6,238 nt of DNA, taken from the NCBI GenBank assembly GCA_903944255.1, contig CAJARE010000024.1:1-6238 (forward strand), read 5' to 3'. The DNA comes from an uncultured beta proteobacterium (GTDB lineage Bacteria; Pseudomonadota; Gammaproteobacteria; Burkholderiales; Burkholderiaceae). The notes under the pieces are model-generated. The model was not told the DNA's origin. It ran no database searches and saw only the letters and a list, made by a program, of their open reading frames with translations. The translations under genes and the position numbers were made by a program. Below, piece by piece: positions 1-5,401 of the stretch; positions within the stretch are counted from its first letter, which is position 1; the number at the start of each line of letters is the position of its first letter.

Positions 1-521
1 GTCCCAGTCACCGTAATCATGTCAGTCAAAATGGATGCGCCCTTTAAGCGCTCAAGTGGTGGCTTAATCTCTGCTTGTATATATCCGCTCTTGATCTTGA
101 TTGCAGCCCCCATCGCCTTTAAGCCTTTAATATGCTGATCCACTGGGCGTGCACCAATAGCACAACCGCCAGGTAAAGATACTTTTGCACTATGCATTCT
201 GGCTAGAAGTGGGCCCAATACTAGGATGGAAGCACGCATGGTTTTGACCATCTCATAGGTTGCCTCTGAACTCTTGATCACGGAGGCACTCAAGACTAGA
301 TGACTACGATCACCCGCATCAGGAAAGCTCACAGTCACGCCAATTTCTTGCAAAAGCTTAAGCATGGTGCGCACATCTTGCAAGTCAGGCACATTACGTA
401 AAATGATTGGCTGATCCGTTAAAAGACAGGCGCAAAGAATTGGGAGTGCAGCATTTTTAGCGCCAGCAATGATCACCTCACCTTTGAGTGGTGTGCCGCC
501 AACCATTCTTAATTTATCCAT
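1..521 (-). CDS. murA: UDP-N-acetylglucosamine 1-carboxyvinyltransferase MurA, N-terminal part (3' end outside window)
   Basis: Cytoplasmic enzyme that transfers enolpyruvate from phosphoenolpyruvate to UDP-GlcNAc, the first committed step of peptidoglycan synthesis. I translated this region by hand because the frame runs off the left edge without a stop. It gives 173 codons from the ATG at 521, under half of the family's usual length of about 420. The start MDKLRMVGG fits MurA N-termini. K22-N23 lie in the substrate-binding motif GAKNAALPIL (residues 20-29). The catalytic loop GGCAIGARPVD (118-128) carries Cys120, the PEP-adduct cysteine targeted by fosfomycin (Cys115 in E. coli), and Arg125. 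A TVTG motif (170-173) is reached at the window edge. The gene lies 51 bases after ibaG on the same strand, with only a weak GGAA Shine-Dalgarno. The ibaG-murA pairing is also found in E. coli. Cys at the active site suggests fosfomycin sensitivity at the target level; the Asp variant is not present. Confidence 0.97.
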   Translation of the reverse strand, partial: MDKLRMVGGTPLKGEVIIAGAKNAALPILCACLLTDQPIILRNVPDLQDVRTMLKLLQEIGVTVSFPDAGDRSHLVLSASVIKSSEATYEMVKTMRASILVLGPLLARMHSAKVSLPGGCAIGARPVDQHIKGLKAMGAAIKIKSGYIQAEIKPPLERLKGASILTDMITVTG

Positions 522-560
522 GAAACGATTCCAATAAAAACTTTTGGGGTTTATTTAAGC

Positions 561-569
561 ACTATAGCA
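561..569 (-). promoter_or_regulatory. Possible extended -10 promoter element for murA
   Basis: On the minus strand the ibaG-murA gap contains TGCTATAGT, which matches the extended -10 pattern TGnTATAAT at all but one position. It begins just after the ibaG stop codon and would start transcription about 30-35 bases before the murA ATG. No good -35 hexamer is visible at 16-18 bases upstream, where the sequence lies within the ibaG 3' end. It could give murA expression independent of the mla operon. Short AT-rich matches like this arise by chance, so the call is weak. Confidence 0.25.
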
Positions 570-572
570 ATA

Positions 573-821
573 TCATGCAGCTGAATTCTGCGCAAACTCT
601 TGAGGAGTAAAGGCCTTGATCGACAAAGCATGAACTTCAGCTTTCATTCGATCCCCCATCGCTGCATACACTAATTGATGACGCTGTATTAAACGTTTAC
701 CTTCAAACTGAGGGCTCACAATGGTTGCAAAAAAATGTTGCCCATCGCCCTCTACTTTGAGATGAGTGCAGTCAATTCCCTGTTTGATATAGCCCTCAAT
801 TTGCTCGGGGGTTGGAAACAT
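573..821 (-). CDS. ibaG: BolA-family protein, IbaG (YrbA) type
   Basis: Small cytoplasmic BolA-like protein of 82 residues (E. coli IbaG is about 84). Members of the family bind monothiol glutaredoxins and [2Fe-2S] clusters; IbaG in E. coli is induced by acid stress. The sequence shows the IbaG-type motif VEGDGQHF (residues 23-30), a central FEGKRLIQRHQLVY segment (39-52), and the BolA signature VHALSIKAFTP (63-73). His64 is the conserved family histidine. Cys18 and His20 lie near the variable loop where BolA proteins carry a second cluster ligand, but I cannot assign it. The ATG at 821 is preceded by a strong Shine-Dalgarno six bases away, which supports the start. Eleven bases separate it from the permease stop, so it is probably co-transcribed with the exporter. 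Placement directly before murA matches the E. coli mlaB-ibaG-murA order and supports IbaG rather than another BolA paralogue. Confidence 0.92.
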   Translation of the reverse strand: MFPTPEQIEGYIKQGIDCTHLKVEGDGQHFFATIVSPQFEGKRLIQRHQLVYAAMGDRMKAEVHALSIKAFTPQEFAQNSAA

Positions 822-826
822 CTTTT

Positions 827-833
827 TCTCCTT
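827..833 (-). promoter_or_regulatory. Strong ribosome binding site of ibaG
   Basis: AAGGAGA on the minus strand, with six bases between AGGAG and the ibaG ATG. It is the best Shine-Dalgarno match in the window and touches the stop codon of the upstream permease gene. ibaG may therefore be translated efficiently in its own right, more so than its membrane-protein neighbours. Confidence 0.75.
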
Positions 834-1621
834 TAATGTCTGAGCTTATAGCCCTTTTGAAGCATACGTAAAGCGATCACTGAAACTACCACAAAGAAAG
901 CGCTCACAATCGCGAAGCTGGTCCAAGGGGAAATGTCTGAGACCCCAAAAAAGCCATACCGAAATCCATCAATCATGTAGAAAAATGGATTGAAATGCGA
1001 TACCACTTGCCAGGCTGGCGGAAGAGAGTGAATAGAATAAAAAACGCCTGAGAGCATGGTTGCCGGCATGATAAAGAAGTTCTGAAAAGCAGCTAACTGA
1101 TCATATTTATCCGACCAAATACCGGCAATCAGACCCAAGCTTCCTAGAATTGCAGCGCCCAAAAATGCAAAAGTCAAAATCCATAAGGGGTATTCAATGC
1201 TTGGCAAACCATACCAAGCAGTAATGCATAAAACGCCGAGGCCCACCACAATGCCACGAAATACAGCAGCCAAAATATATGCTGCATAAAACTCAAAGTG
1301 ACTTAATGGGGCAAGCAATACAAACACTAAATTGCCAGTTACCTTCGATTGAATCAAAGATGAGGAAGTATTTGAAAATGCATTTTGCAGCACCGTCATC
1401 ATCACCAGGCCCGGAATTAAAAAAGCGGTATAACTTAAACGTCCATAAATTTCTTTACCTTCTAGCACATGACCAAAAATCATGAGGTATAGGATTGCGG
1501 TGAGTACGGGTGCGGCTACCGTCTGAAACGCCACCTTATAAAAACGCATGATCTCTTTGCGCAATAACGTTGGAAAGCCGCTACCGTATTCCAATACAGG
1601 CTTATTCAGGGCAGTTTTCAT
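833..1621 (-). CDS. ABC-2 type transporter permease, YadH-like
   Basis: Inner-membrane permease of 262 residues, close to the 256 of E. coli YadH. About six hydrophobic segments are visible, near residues 30-53, 64-83, 109-136, 144-168, 176-197 and 233-254. The loop around residues 209-227 (HFNPFFYMIDGFRYGFFG) strongly resembles the equivalent loop of YadH and is typical of the NodJ/ABC-2 family. The N-terminal LLRKEIMRFYKV (19-30) is the usual cytoplasmic amphipathic region before the first helix. The ATG at 1621 overlaps the stop of the ATPase gene as ATGA, with a G-rich stretch about eight bases upstream, so the two are translationally coupled and form one exporter. The substrate is unknown. 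Being next to mla and murA hints at an envelope lipid or glycan, but this is inference only. I give no symbol because orthology to yadH was judged from memory. Confidence 0.9.
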   Translation of the reverse strand: MKTALNKPVLEYGSGFPTLLRKEIMRFYKVAFQTVAAPVLTAILYLMIFGHVLEGKEIYGRLSYTAFLIPGLVMMTVLQNAFSNTSSSLIQSKVTGNLVFVLLAPLSHFEFYAAYILAAVFRGIVVGLGVLCITAWYGLPSIEYPLWILTFAFLGAAILGSLGLIAGIWSDKYDQLAAFQNFFIMPATMLSGVFYSIHSLPPAWQVVSHFNPFFYMIDGFRYGFFGVSDISPWTSFAIVSAFFVVVSVIALRMLQKGYKLRH

Positions 1622-2370
1622 AGAACACCCCCAGACATAATATTGACAAAGACATCCTCTAAATCTGTCTTGCCTTCGCCGTCTTTTTTAACTGAGCCAT
1701 AGCGAGTTAACAAATTAGCAGTGGTATCAAGAGCAACGATCTCTCCTTGCTTGAGCATAGCGATTCGTTCACATAGAGCTTCAGCTTCTTCTAGATAGTG
1801 TGTAGTTAAAACAATCGTATGACCATCTTGATTTAGCCTGCTAATAAATTGCCATAGAGATTGTCGCAGCTCGACATCTACACCAGCAGTTGGCTCATCT
1901 AAAATAATTACTGGCGGTCTATGTACTAATGCCTGAGCCACTAATACTCGACGCTTCATGCCACCTGATAAAGAACGCATATTACTATCGGCCTTATTGG
2001 CAAGATCAAGATTGGCGATGATTTCATCAATCCAAGCATCGTTATTGCGAATCCCAAAATAGCCTGACTGAAAGCGTAAAGTCTCACGCACCGTAAAGAA
2101 GGGGTCGAAAACCAATTCTTGGGGAACAACTCCCAGCATTCGCCTTGCATCCCGAAAATTCCTTTGCACATCTGCACCCATAATGGCAGCATGCCCTTGG
2201 TCAGGCCTGACTAAGCCAGCCAAAATAGAAATCAAGGTGGTCTTTCCTGCCCCATTGGGGCCAAGTAAGCCAAAAAATTCGCCCGGCTCAATCGCTAAAG
2301 AAACATTATCTAGCGCCTTGAGTGCCCCATAATTTTTAGTTATATTTTTAATCGATATGGCTGAATGCAT
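1618..2370 (-). CDS. ABC transporter ATP-binding protein, YadG/CcmA-like (short form)
   Basis: Cytoplasmic ATPase of the ABC-2 exporter whose permease is the next gene. All nucleotide-binding motifs are intact: Walker A GPNGAGKT (37-44, Lys43), Q-loop Gln84 in VVPQE, signature LSGGMKRR (134-141), Walker B IILDE (155-159, catalytic Glu159), D-loop GVD (163-165) and switch His191 in TTHYLEEAEAL. The sequence follows E. coli YadG closely up to about residue 210. It is only 250 residues long against about 308 for YadG. The missing part is the domain between the ATPase core and the terminal helix; the end LEDVFVNIM resembles the final LEELFV helix of YadG. The frame is uninterrupted, so this looks like a genuine short form and not a frameshift. 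The ATG at 2370 follows the mlaB stop after four bases, with only a weak AGGC ahead, suggesting translational reinitiation from mlaB. Confidence 0.93.
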   Translation of the reverse strand: MHSAISIKNITKNYGALKALDNVSLAIEPGEFFGLLGPNGAGKTTLISILAGLVRPDQGHAAIMGADVQRNFRDARRMLGVVPQELVFDPFFTVRETLRFQSGYFGIRNNDAWIDEIIANLDLANKADSNMRSLSGGMKRRVLVAQALVHRPPVIILDEPTAGVDVELRQSLWQFISRLNQDGHTIVLTTHYLEEAEALCERIAMLKQGEIVALDTTANLLTRYGSVKKDGEGKTDLEDVFVNIMSGGVL

Positions 2371-2374
2371 GCTG

Positions 2375-2632
2375 TTACAAGCCTAGCAAAGCAGATACAC
2401 CATATACATTGGCCAATACTTTTAATTTTTCAGGAGGATGCTCGACAACGAGTGATTGGCCATTGGCTTGCAATGTTTTTTGCCATGCCAATAAAACAGT
2501 AAGTACAGTTGAATCAAAATCTTTTAGAGCAGAACAATCGACTCTTCTCAATTCGGCAAGATTGGATAAACCCTCTTGTTGAAGATGCATGACATTTTCT
2601 TGTGTCACTTCCTGGGGTAAGCAAAACGGCAT
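2375..2632 (-). CDS. mlaB: STAS-domain protein MlaB, regulatory subunit of the Mla ABC complex
   Basis: Small cytoplasmic STAS protein of 85 residues (E. coli MlaB is 97). MlaB binds MlaF and stabilises the MlaFEDB complex. The STAS core is visible: RRVDCSAL (29-36) as a central strand, DFDSTVLTVLL (38-48) at the position of E. coli VDTGGLALLL, then a helix and a strand QSLVVEHPP. Asp40-Ser41 take the place of the Asp-Thr pair in the E. coli protein. Sequence identity is low, so the call leans on the STAS pattern, length and position inside an mla operon. The ATG at 2632 is the only standard start. The frame stays open about 13 codons further upstream into the mlaC stop region, but with no ATG, GTG or TTG. 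The Shine-Dalgarno is poor, with an AT-rich leader. The gene is followed four bases later by the exporter ATPase. Confidence 0.82.
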   Translation of the reverse strand: MPFCLPQEVTQENVMHLQQEGLSNLAELRRVDCSALKDFDSTVLTVLLAWQKTLQANGQSLVVEHPPEKLKVLANVYGVSALLGL

Positions 2633-2657
2633 TATTTTAATTTCTATCTGAATTAGC

Positions 2658-3290
2658 TTACTTAGCAGCAGCTAATTGCTTGTTACGATCTTGTAAAAAT
2701 TTCACCAAACCATCAATACCATTCTGACCAATCTGATTTGTAAATTGATTGCGGTATGCTTCGACCAACCAAGCGCCCATGATATTCATGTCATAGACCT
2801 TCCAGCCGGTAGCGCTTTTTTCCAGGCGGTAATCTAAGGAGATTGGATCGCCGCGACCTACCACGACCGTTTTCACCACAACCTCTTTATCGTCGGGAGC
2901 CGCTCTTAATGCCTTAAATTGAACAGTCTGATCGCGCAGCTGACTCAAGGCCCCTGAATAGGTCCGCATTAATAGGGTTTTAAATTCCGTTGTAAGAATG
3001 GCTTGCTGTTCTGGAGTTGCTTTTTTCCAATTGGGGCCCATTGCCATCTCAGTAGTACGGCGCATATCAGTAAATGGGACAATTTTCTTTTCTACCAACT
3101 CCATCACCTTAGGGATGTTGCCTTTTTGTATGTCGGGATCAGCCTTAACTGAAGCCATCACGTCTGACACCACCATCTTGATCAATACATCAGGAGGGGT
3201 ATTTTGATCAGGTACTTGGGCTAAAACCACCCCAGATACGAGGCATAAGACTGTAGCAAGCCATCTTGAGATTGTTTTATTGCTTTTCAT
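2658..3290 (-). CDS. mlaC: Periplasmic phospholipid-binding protein MlaC (Ttg2D family)
   Basis: Soluble periplasmic carrier that shuttles phospholipid between the MlaA complex in the outer membrane and MlaFEDB in the inner membrane. With the ATG at 3290 it has 210 residues, matching the E. coli length of about 211. It opens with a classical Sec signal peptide: a basic n-region (MKSNKTISR), a hydrophobic core at 10-23, and a likely signal peptidase I cut after Ala24 (VLA-Q). The conserved C-terminal pattern MGAWLVEAYRNQF followed by GIDGLVKFL is typical of the Tol_Tol_Ttg2 family, as is the RTYSGALSQL segment. The frame extends upstream to a TTG at 3347 and an ATG at 3305, but those would put extra residues before an already complete signal peptide, so 3290 is preferred. 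It is separated from mlaA by 63 bases containing an inverted repeat, the largest gap in the operon. Confidence 0.95.
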   Translation of the reverse strand: MKSNKTISRWLATVLCLVSGVVLAQVPDQNTPPDVLIKMVVSDVMASVKADPDIQKGNIPKVMELVEKKIVPFTDMRRTTEMAMGPNWKKATPEQQAILTTEFKTLLMRTYSGALSQLRDQTVQFKALRAAPDDKEVVVKTVVVGRGDPISLDYRLEKSATGWKVYDMNIMGAWLVEAYRNQFTNQIGQNGIDGLVKFLQDRNKQLAAAK

Positions 3291-3322
3291 GTGCTTTGGT
3301 CCCATCAACTCTAAATAAACTA

Positions 3323-3338
3323 GGGCTAATTTTAGCCC
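3323..3338 (-). promoter_or_regulatory. Inverted repeat / small hairpin in the mlaA-mlaC gap
   Basis: The arms GGGCTAA and TTAGCCC are separated by two bases, so an RNA stem of six GC-rich to mixed pairs with a four-base loop can form on either strand. It lies 15 bases after the mlaA stop and about 30 bases before the mlaC ATG. On the minus strand it is followed by TAGTTTATTTAG, which is T-rich but not a clean U-tract, so it would be at best a weak terminator. It could instead be an attenuator, an RNA-stability stem, or part of the mlaC leader. The palindrome is directly visible; its function is not. Confidence 0.4.
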
Positions 3339-3353
3339 CTTAAGCAATATTAC

Positions 3354-4103
3354 TTATTCGTAAGGGTTTTCATAAGGCGGCATGAGTGGCTCCTCATCAT
3401 TGCGGCCCTCATTAATCTGATACTCACGGCGCTGAAGATAGGCATCTCGGATGAAGCTATATTTATCAAGGGCAGCGCCATCCAATAAATCGCCCGCTTC
3501 GTAAAAGGTGTTACGAGCATCAATGACACGCAGTCCCGTAATGCTATTTCGTAGCCCGACATCCGGGATGTACTTAAATAAGTAATCTGTCTCCAAATCT
3601 GCCGCAGTACCAAAAGTGTCTCGAATAGTGCTCGGACCAAAAAATGGCAGCACTACATAAGGACCCGAAGGCAATCCCCATACTCCAAATGTTTGACCCC
3701 AATCCTCTTTATGCTTTGGAAGTCCACCTGGTGTTGCAACATCCATGAGACCGCCAAGTCCAAAGATCGTGTTGACAGCAACGCGCATCAAATCATTAAA
3801 CGCTAAATCGGGCTTGCCCTGTAATAAGTTTTGCAGGGCAGTGTAAATATCACTGTAATTACTAAAAAAGTTATAGATTCCATCTCGCACAATCTCTGGC
3901 AAGATAAATCGATAAGCTGCAACTACTGGCTTAAGAAGATATTTATCTAAACCTTCATTAAATTCAAATACTGAACGGTTAAATGGCTCCCAAGGATCCC
4001 GGGGTGAAGGCTCCACTCCAGCGGGAATAGAAGCACATCCCACAAATAAGCAGGTCATACTCAACAACATCAAGCGCTTAAATCTGCGAGCCCACAAAAT
4101 CAC
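3354..4103 (-). CDS. mlaA: Outer-membrane lipoprotein MlaA (VacJ)
   Basis: Outer-membrane lipoprotein that removes mislocalised phospholipid from the outer leaflet and passes it to MlaC. It has 249 residues, like E. coli MlaA (251). The N-terminus has basic residues (RRFKR, 6-10), a hydrophobic stretch and the lipobox FVGC with lipidated Cys23, followed by Ala-Ser, which suits outer-membrane sorting. Family motifs follow in order: RDPWEPFNRSVFEFNE (about 35-50), a long amphipathic helical region, NTIFGLGGLMDVA, GQTFGVWGLPSGPYVVLPFFGPSTIRD, and a C-terminal RDAYLQRREY. The start is a GTG at 4103 whose last two bases begin the mlaD stop TGA region (GTGA), with AAGG nine bases upstream. Internal ATGs at codons 12 and 16 would destroy the signal peptide. 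Its place between mlaD and mlaC differs from E. coli, where mlaA is unlinked. The C-terminal tail is rich in Glu, Asn and Pro. Confidence 0.96.
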   Translation of the reverse strand: MILWARRFKRLMLLSMTCLFVGCASIPAGVEPSPRDPWEPFNRSVFEFNEGLDKYLLKPVVAAYRFILPEIVRDGIYNFFSNYSDIYTALQNLLQGKPDLAFNDLMRVAVNTIFGLGGLMDVATPGGLPKHKEDWGQTFGVWGLPSGPYVVLPFFGPSTIRDTFGTAADLETDYLFKYIPDVGLRNSITGLRVIDARNTFYEAGDLLDGAALDKYSFIRDAYLQRREYQINEGRNDEEPLMPPYENPYE

Positions 4104-4582
4104 TTTGCTGTGCCTTTGTCTTGACCGCTATCAGCAGCTTTGTTGTATAAGAACTGACTGATTAAATTTTCTAATACCACAGCAGATTGAGTTTGACTAA
4201 GCCTTCCGCCATCAGCCAACATATCGTCAGAACCGCCGGCCTCTAAGCCAACGTACTGCTCACCCAATAAACCAGAGGTCAAAATTTTGGCTGCAGAGTC
4301 TTTTGGAAACTTATAAGAATTCTCTATAGTCATTACAACTGTGGCTTGATACGTTTTGTCATCAAAGGAAATGTTGGCAATGCGGCCAACTACTACCCCA
4401 GCACTCTTGACTGGAGCGCGCGGTTTTAGACCTCCAATATTGTCAAATCGGGCAGAAATTTTATAAGTTGGGGCAAAAGAAACGGCATTCATATTGCCCA
4501 CTTTTAACGCCAAGAAGAACGCAGCCAGCAAACCAATGACAACGAATAGCCCGACCCAAATATCAATTGCACTTTTTCTCAT
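4100..4582 (-). CDS. mlaD: MCE-domain phospholipid transporter subunit MlaD
   Basis: Inner-membrane-anchored periplasmic protein whose MCE domains form a hexameric ring over MlaE and pass lipid to or from MlaC. It has 160 residues (E. coli 183). One transmembrane helix spans about residues 8-26 (WVGLFVVIGLLAAFFLAL). The MCE domain runs about 38-117, with FDNIGGLKPRAPVKSAGVVVGRI (46-68) matching the family core and LTSGLLGEQYVGLEAGG containing the pore-loop region. A C-terminal helix with VVLENLISQFLY (134-145) follows; this segment lines the central pore in the E. coli protein. The tail after it is short and polar, which accounts for most of the length difference from E. coli. The ATG at 4582 has a GAGG Shine-Dalgarno five bases upstream. 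The 3' end overlaps the mlaA GTG start. Confidence 0.97.
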   Translation of the reverse strand: MRKSAIDIWVGLFVVIGLLAAFFLALKVGNMNAVSFAPTYKISARFDNIGGLKPRAPVKSAGVVVGRIANISFDDKTYQATVVMTIENSYKFPKDSAAKILTSGLLGEQYVGLEAGGSDDMLADGGRLSQTQSAVVLENLISQFLYNKAADSGQDKGTAK

Positions 4583-4587
4583 AAGAA

Positions 4588-4592
4588 CCTCA
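4588..4592 (-). promoter_or_regulatory. Ribosome binding site of mlaD
   Basis: TGAGG on the minus strand, five bases before the mlaD ATG, inside the 21-base mlaE-mlaD gap. It fixes the mlaD start. mlaD is one of the few genes here with its own clear Shine-Dalgarno, which suits a subunit needed in six copies per complex; that last link is inference. Confidence 0.6.
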
Positions 4593-4603
4593 GTTTATTC
4601 TTT

Positions 4604-5401
4604 CTAATTTGAGAACATCATTGCGGTGAGCAAGAAATCTAATGCCAAAACTGCCAATGATGAAATCACGACCGTACGGGTTGTTGCTTGAGAAACACCC
4701 TCTGGTGTTGGCCGAGCTTCATACCCTTGATAAAGGGCGATGAATGTTACCGCCACGCCAAAAACAATGCTTTTAATGAGACCGTTTCCAATATCAGCAA
4801 ACAGGTCTACTCCGCCCTGCATTTGTGACCAAAATGCTCCAGAATCAACGCCAATTAAGGGCACACCAACAAAGTAACCGCCCATCACACCAACCGCAGT
4901 AAAAATCGTTGCTAGGATTGGCATAGAAATAATCCCAGCCCACAGTCTAGGAGAAATAACACGCGCTAACGGATCAACTGCCATCATCTCCATCGCACTT
5001 AACTGCTCTCCAGCCTTCATTAACCCAATCTCCGCGGTCAAAGACGTTCCTGCGCGACCTGCAAACAATAAAGCAGTAATCACTGGACCTAGCTCACGAG
5101 TCAATGACAAGGCCACTAATAAACCCAAAGCCTGCTCAGAGCCATAACGATTTAAGGTGTAGTAGCCCTGCAAGCCCAAAACAAAACCAACAAATAATCC
5201 GGAGACCGCAATGATGACAAAGGAATGGTTACCAACAAATAAAATTTGATCTACTACTAAACGAGGTCTTTTCAGCAGAAATCCTGAACGAAAAATAACG
5301 GCGCAAAATAAACGCGCAGCATGCCCGAGGTTACTGATATTACGGCGAACAAAAAAACCTAAGTCGCCTAAGAGGTCAATCGCTATAGACAAAACTGACA
5401 T
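4604..5401 (-). CDS. mlaE: Phospholipid ABC transporter permease MlaE
   Basis: Integral inner-membrane permease of the MlaFEDB complex, 265 residues from the ATG at 5401 (E. coli 260). The N-terminal amphipathic interfacial helix (about 1-45) is followed by roughly five hydrophobic segments: about 60-80, 90-115, 150-175, 205-225 and 243-262. The central block TRELGPVITALLFAGRAG (101-118) then AEIGLMKAGEQLSAMEMM (124-141) is the MlaE/Ttg2B hallmark and contains the coupling helix that meets MlaF. A TTG one codon upstream would also be in frame. The ATG is preferred because it forms a classical TGATG stop-start junction with mlaF, indicating coupled translation of ATPase and permease. The gene ends with a TAG, 21 bases before mlaD. 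Confidence 0.97.
   Translation of the reverse strand: MSVLSIAIDLLGDLGFFVRRNISNLGHAARLFCAVIFRSGFLLKRPRLVVDQILFVGNHSFVIIAVSGLFVGFVLGLQGYYTLNRYGSEQALGLLVALSLTRELGPVITALLFAGRAGTSLTAEIGLMKAGEQLSAMEMMAVDPLARVISPRLWAGIISMPILATIFTAVGVMGGYFVGVPLIGVDSGAFWSQMQGGVDLFADIGNGLIKSIVFGVAVTFIALYQGYEARPTPEGVSQATTRTVVISSLAVLALDFLLTAMMFSN

Noticed and set aside
1279..1485. 68-codon plus-strand open frame
   Set aside because: It lies wholly antisense inside the well-supported YadH-like permease gene and has no recognisable motif or clear ribosome site.
1618..1760. Frameshift or pseudogene explaining the short ATPase
   Set aside because: The frame is continuous, ends in a family-like terminal helix, and its stop overlaps the permease start as ATGA, as expected of an intact gene.
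1956..2192. 78-codon minus-strand frame within the exporter ATPase
   Set aside because: Out-of-frame overlap with the ATPase gene, whose own frame has every ABC motif in order.
2998..3207. 69-codon plus-strand open frame
   Set aside because: Antisense shadow of mlaC with no family resemblance.
3323..3350. Strong intrinsic terminator splitting the mla operon
   Set aside because: The stem has only six to seven pairs, with a two- to four-base loop, and is not followed by a proper U-tract on the minus strand; mlaC and mlaB downstream belong to the same system.
3350..3640. 96-codon minus-strand frame within mlaA
   Set aside because: Out-of-frame overlap with mlaA, whose own frame carries the lipobox and family motifs.
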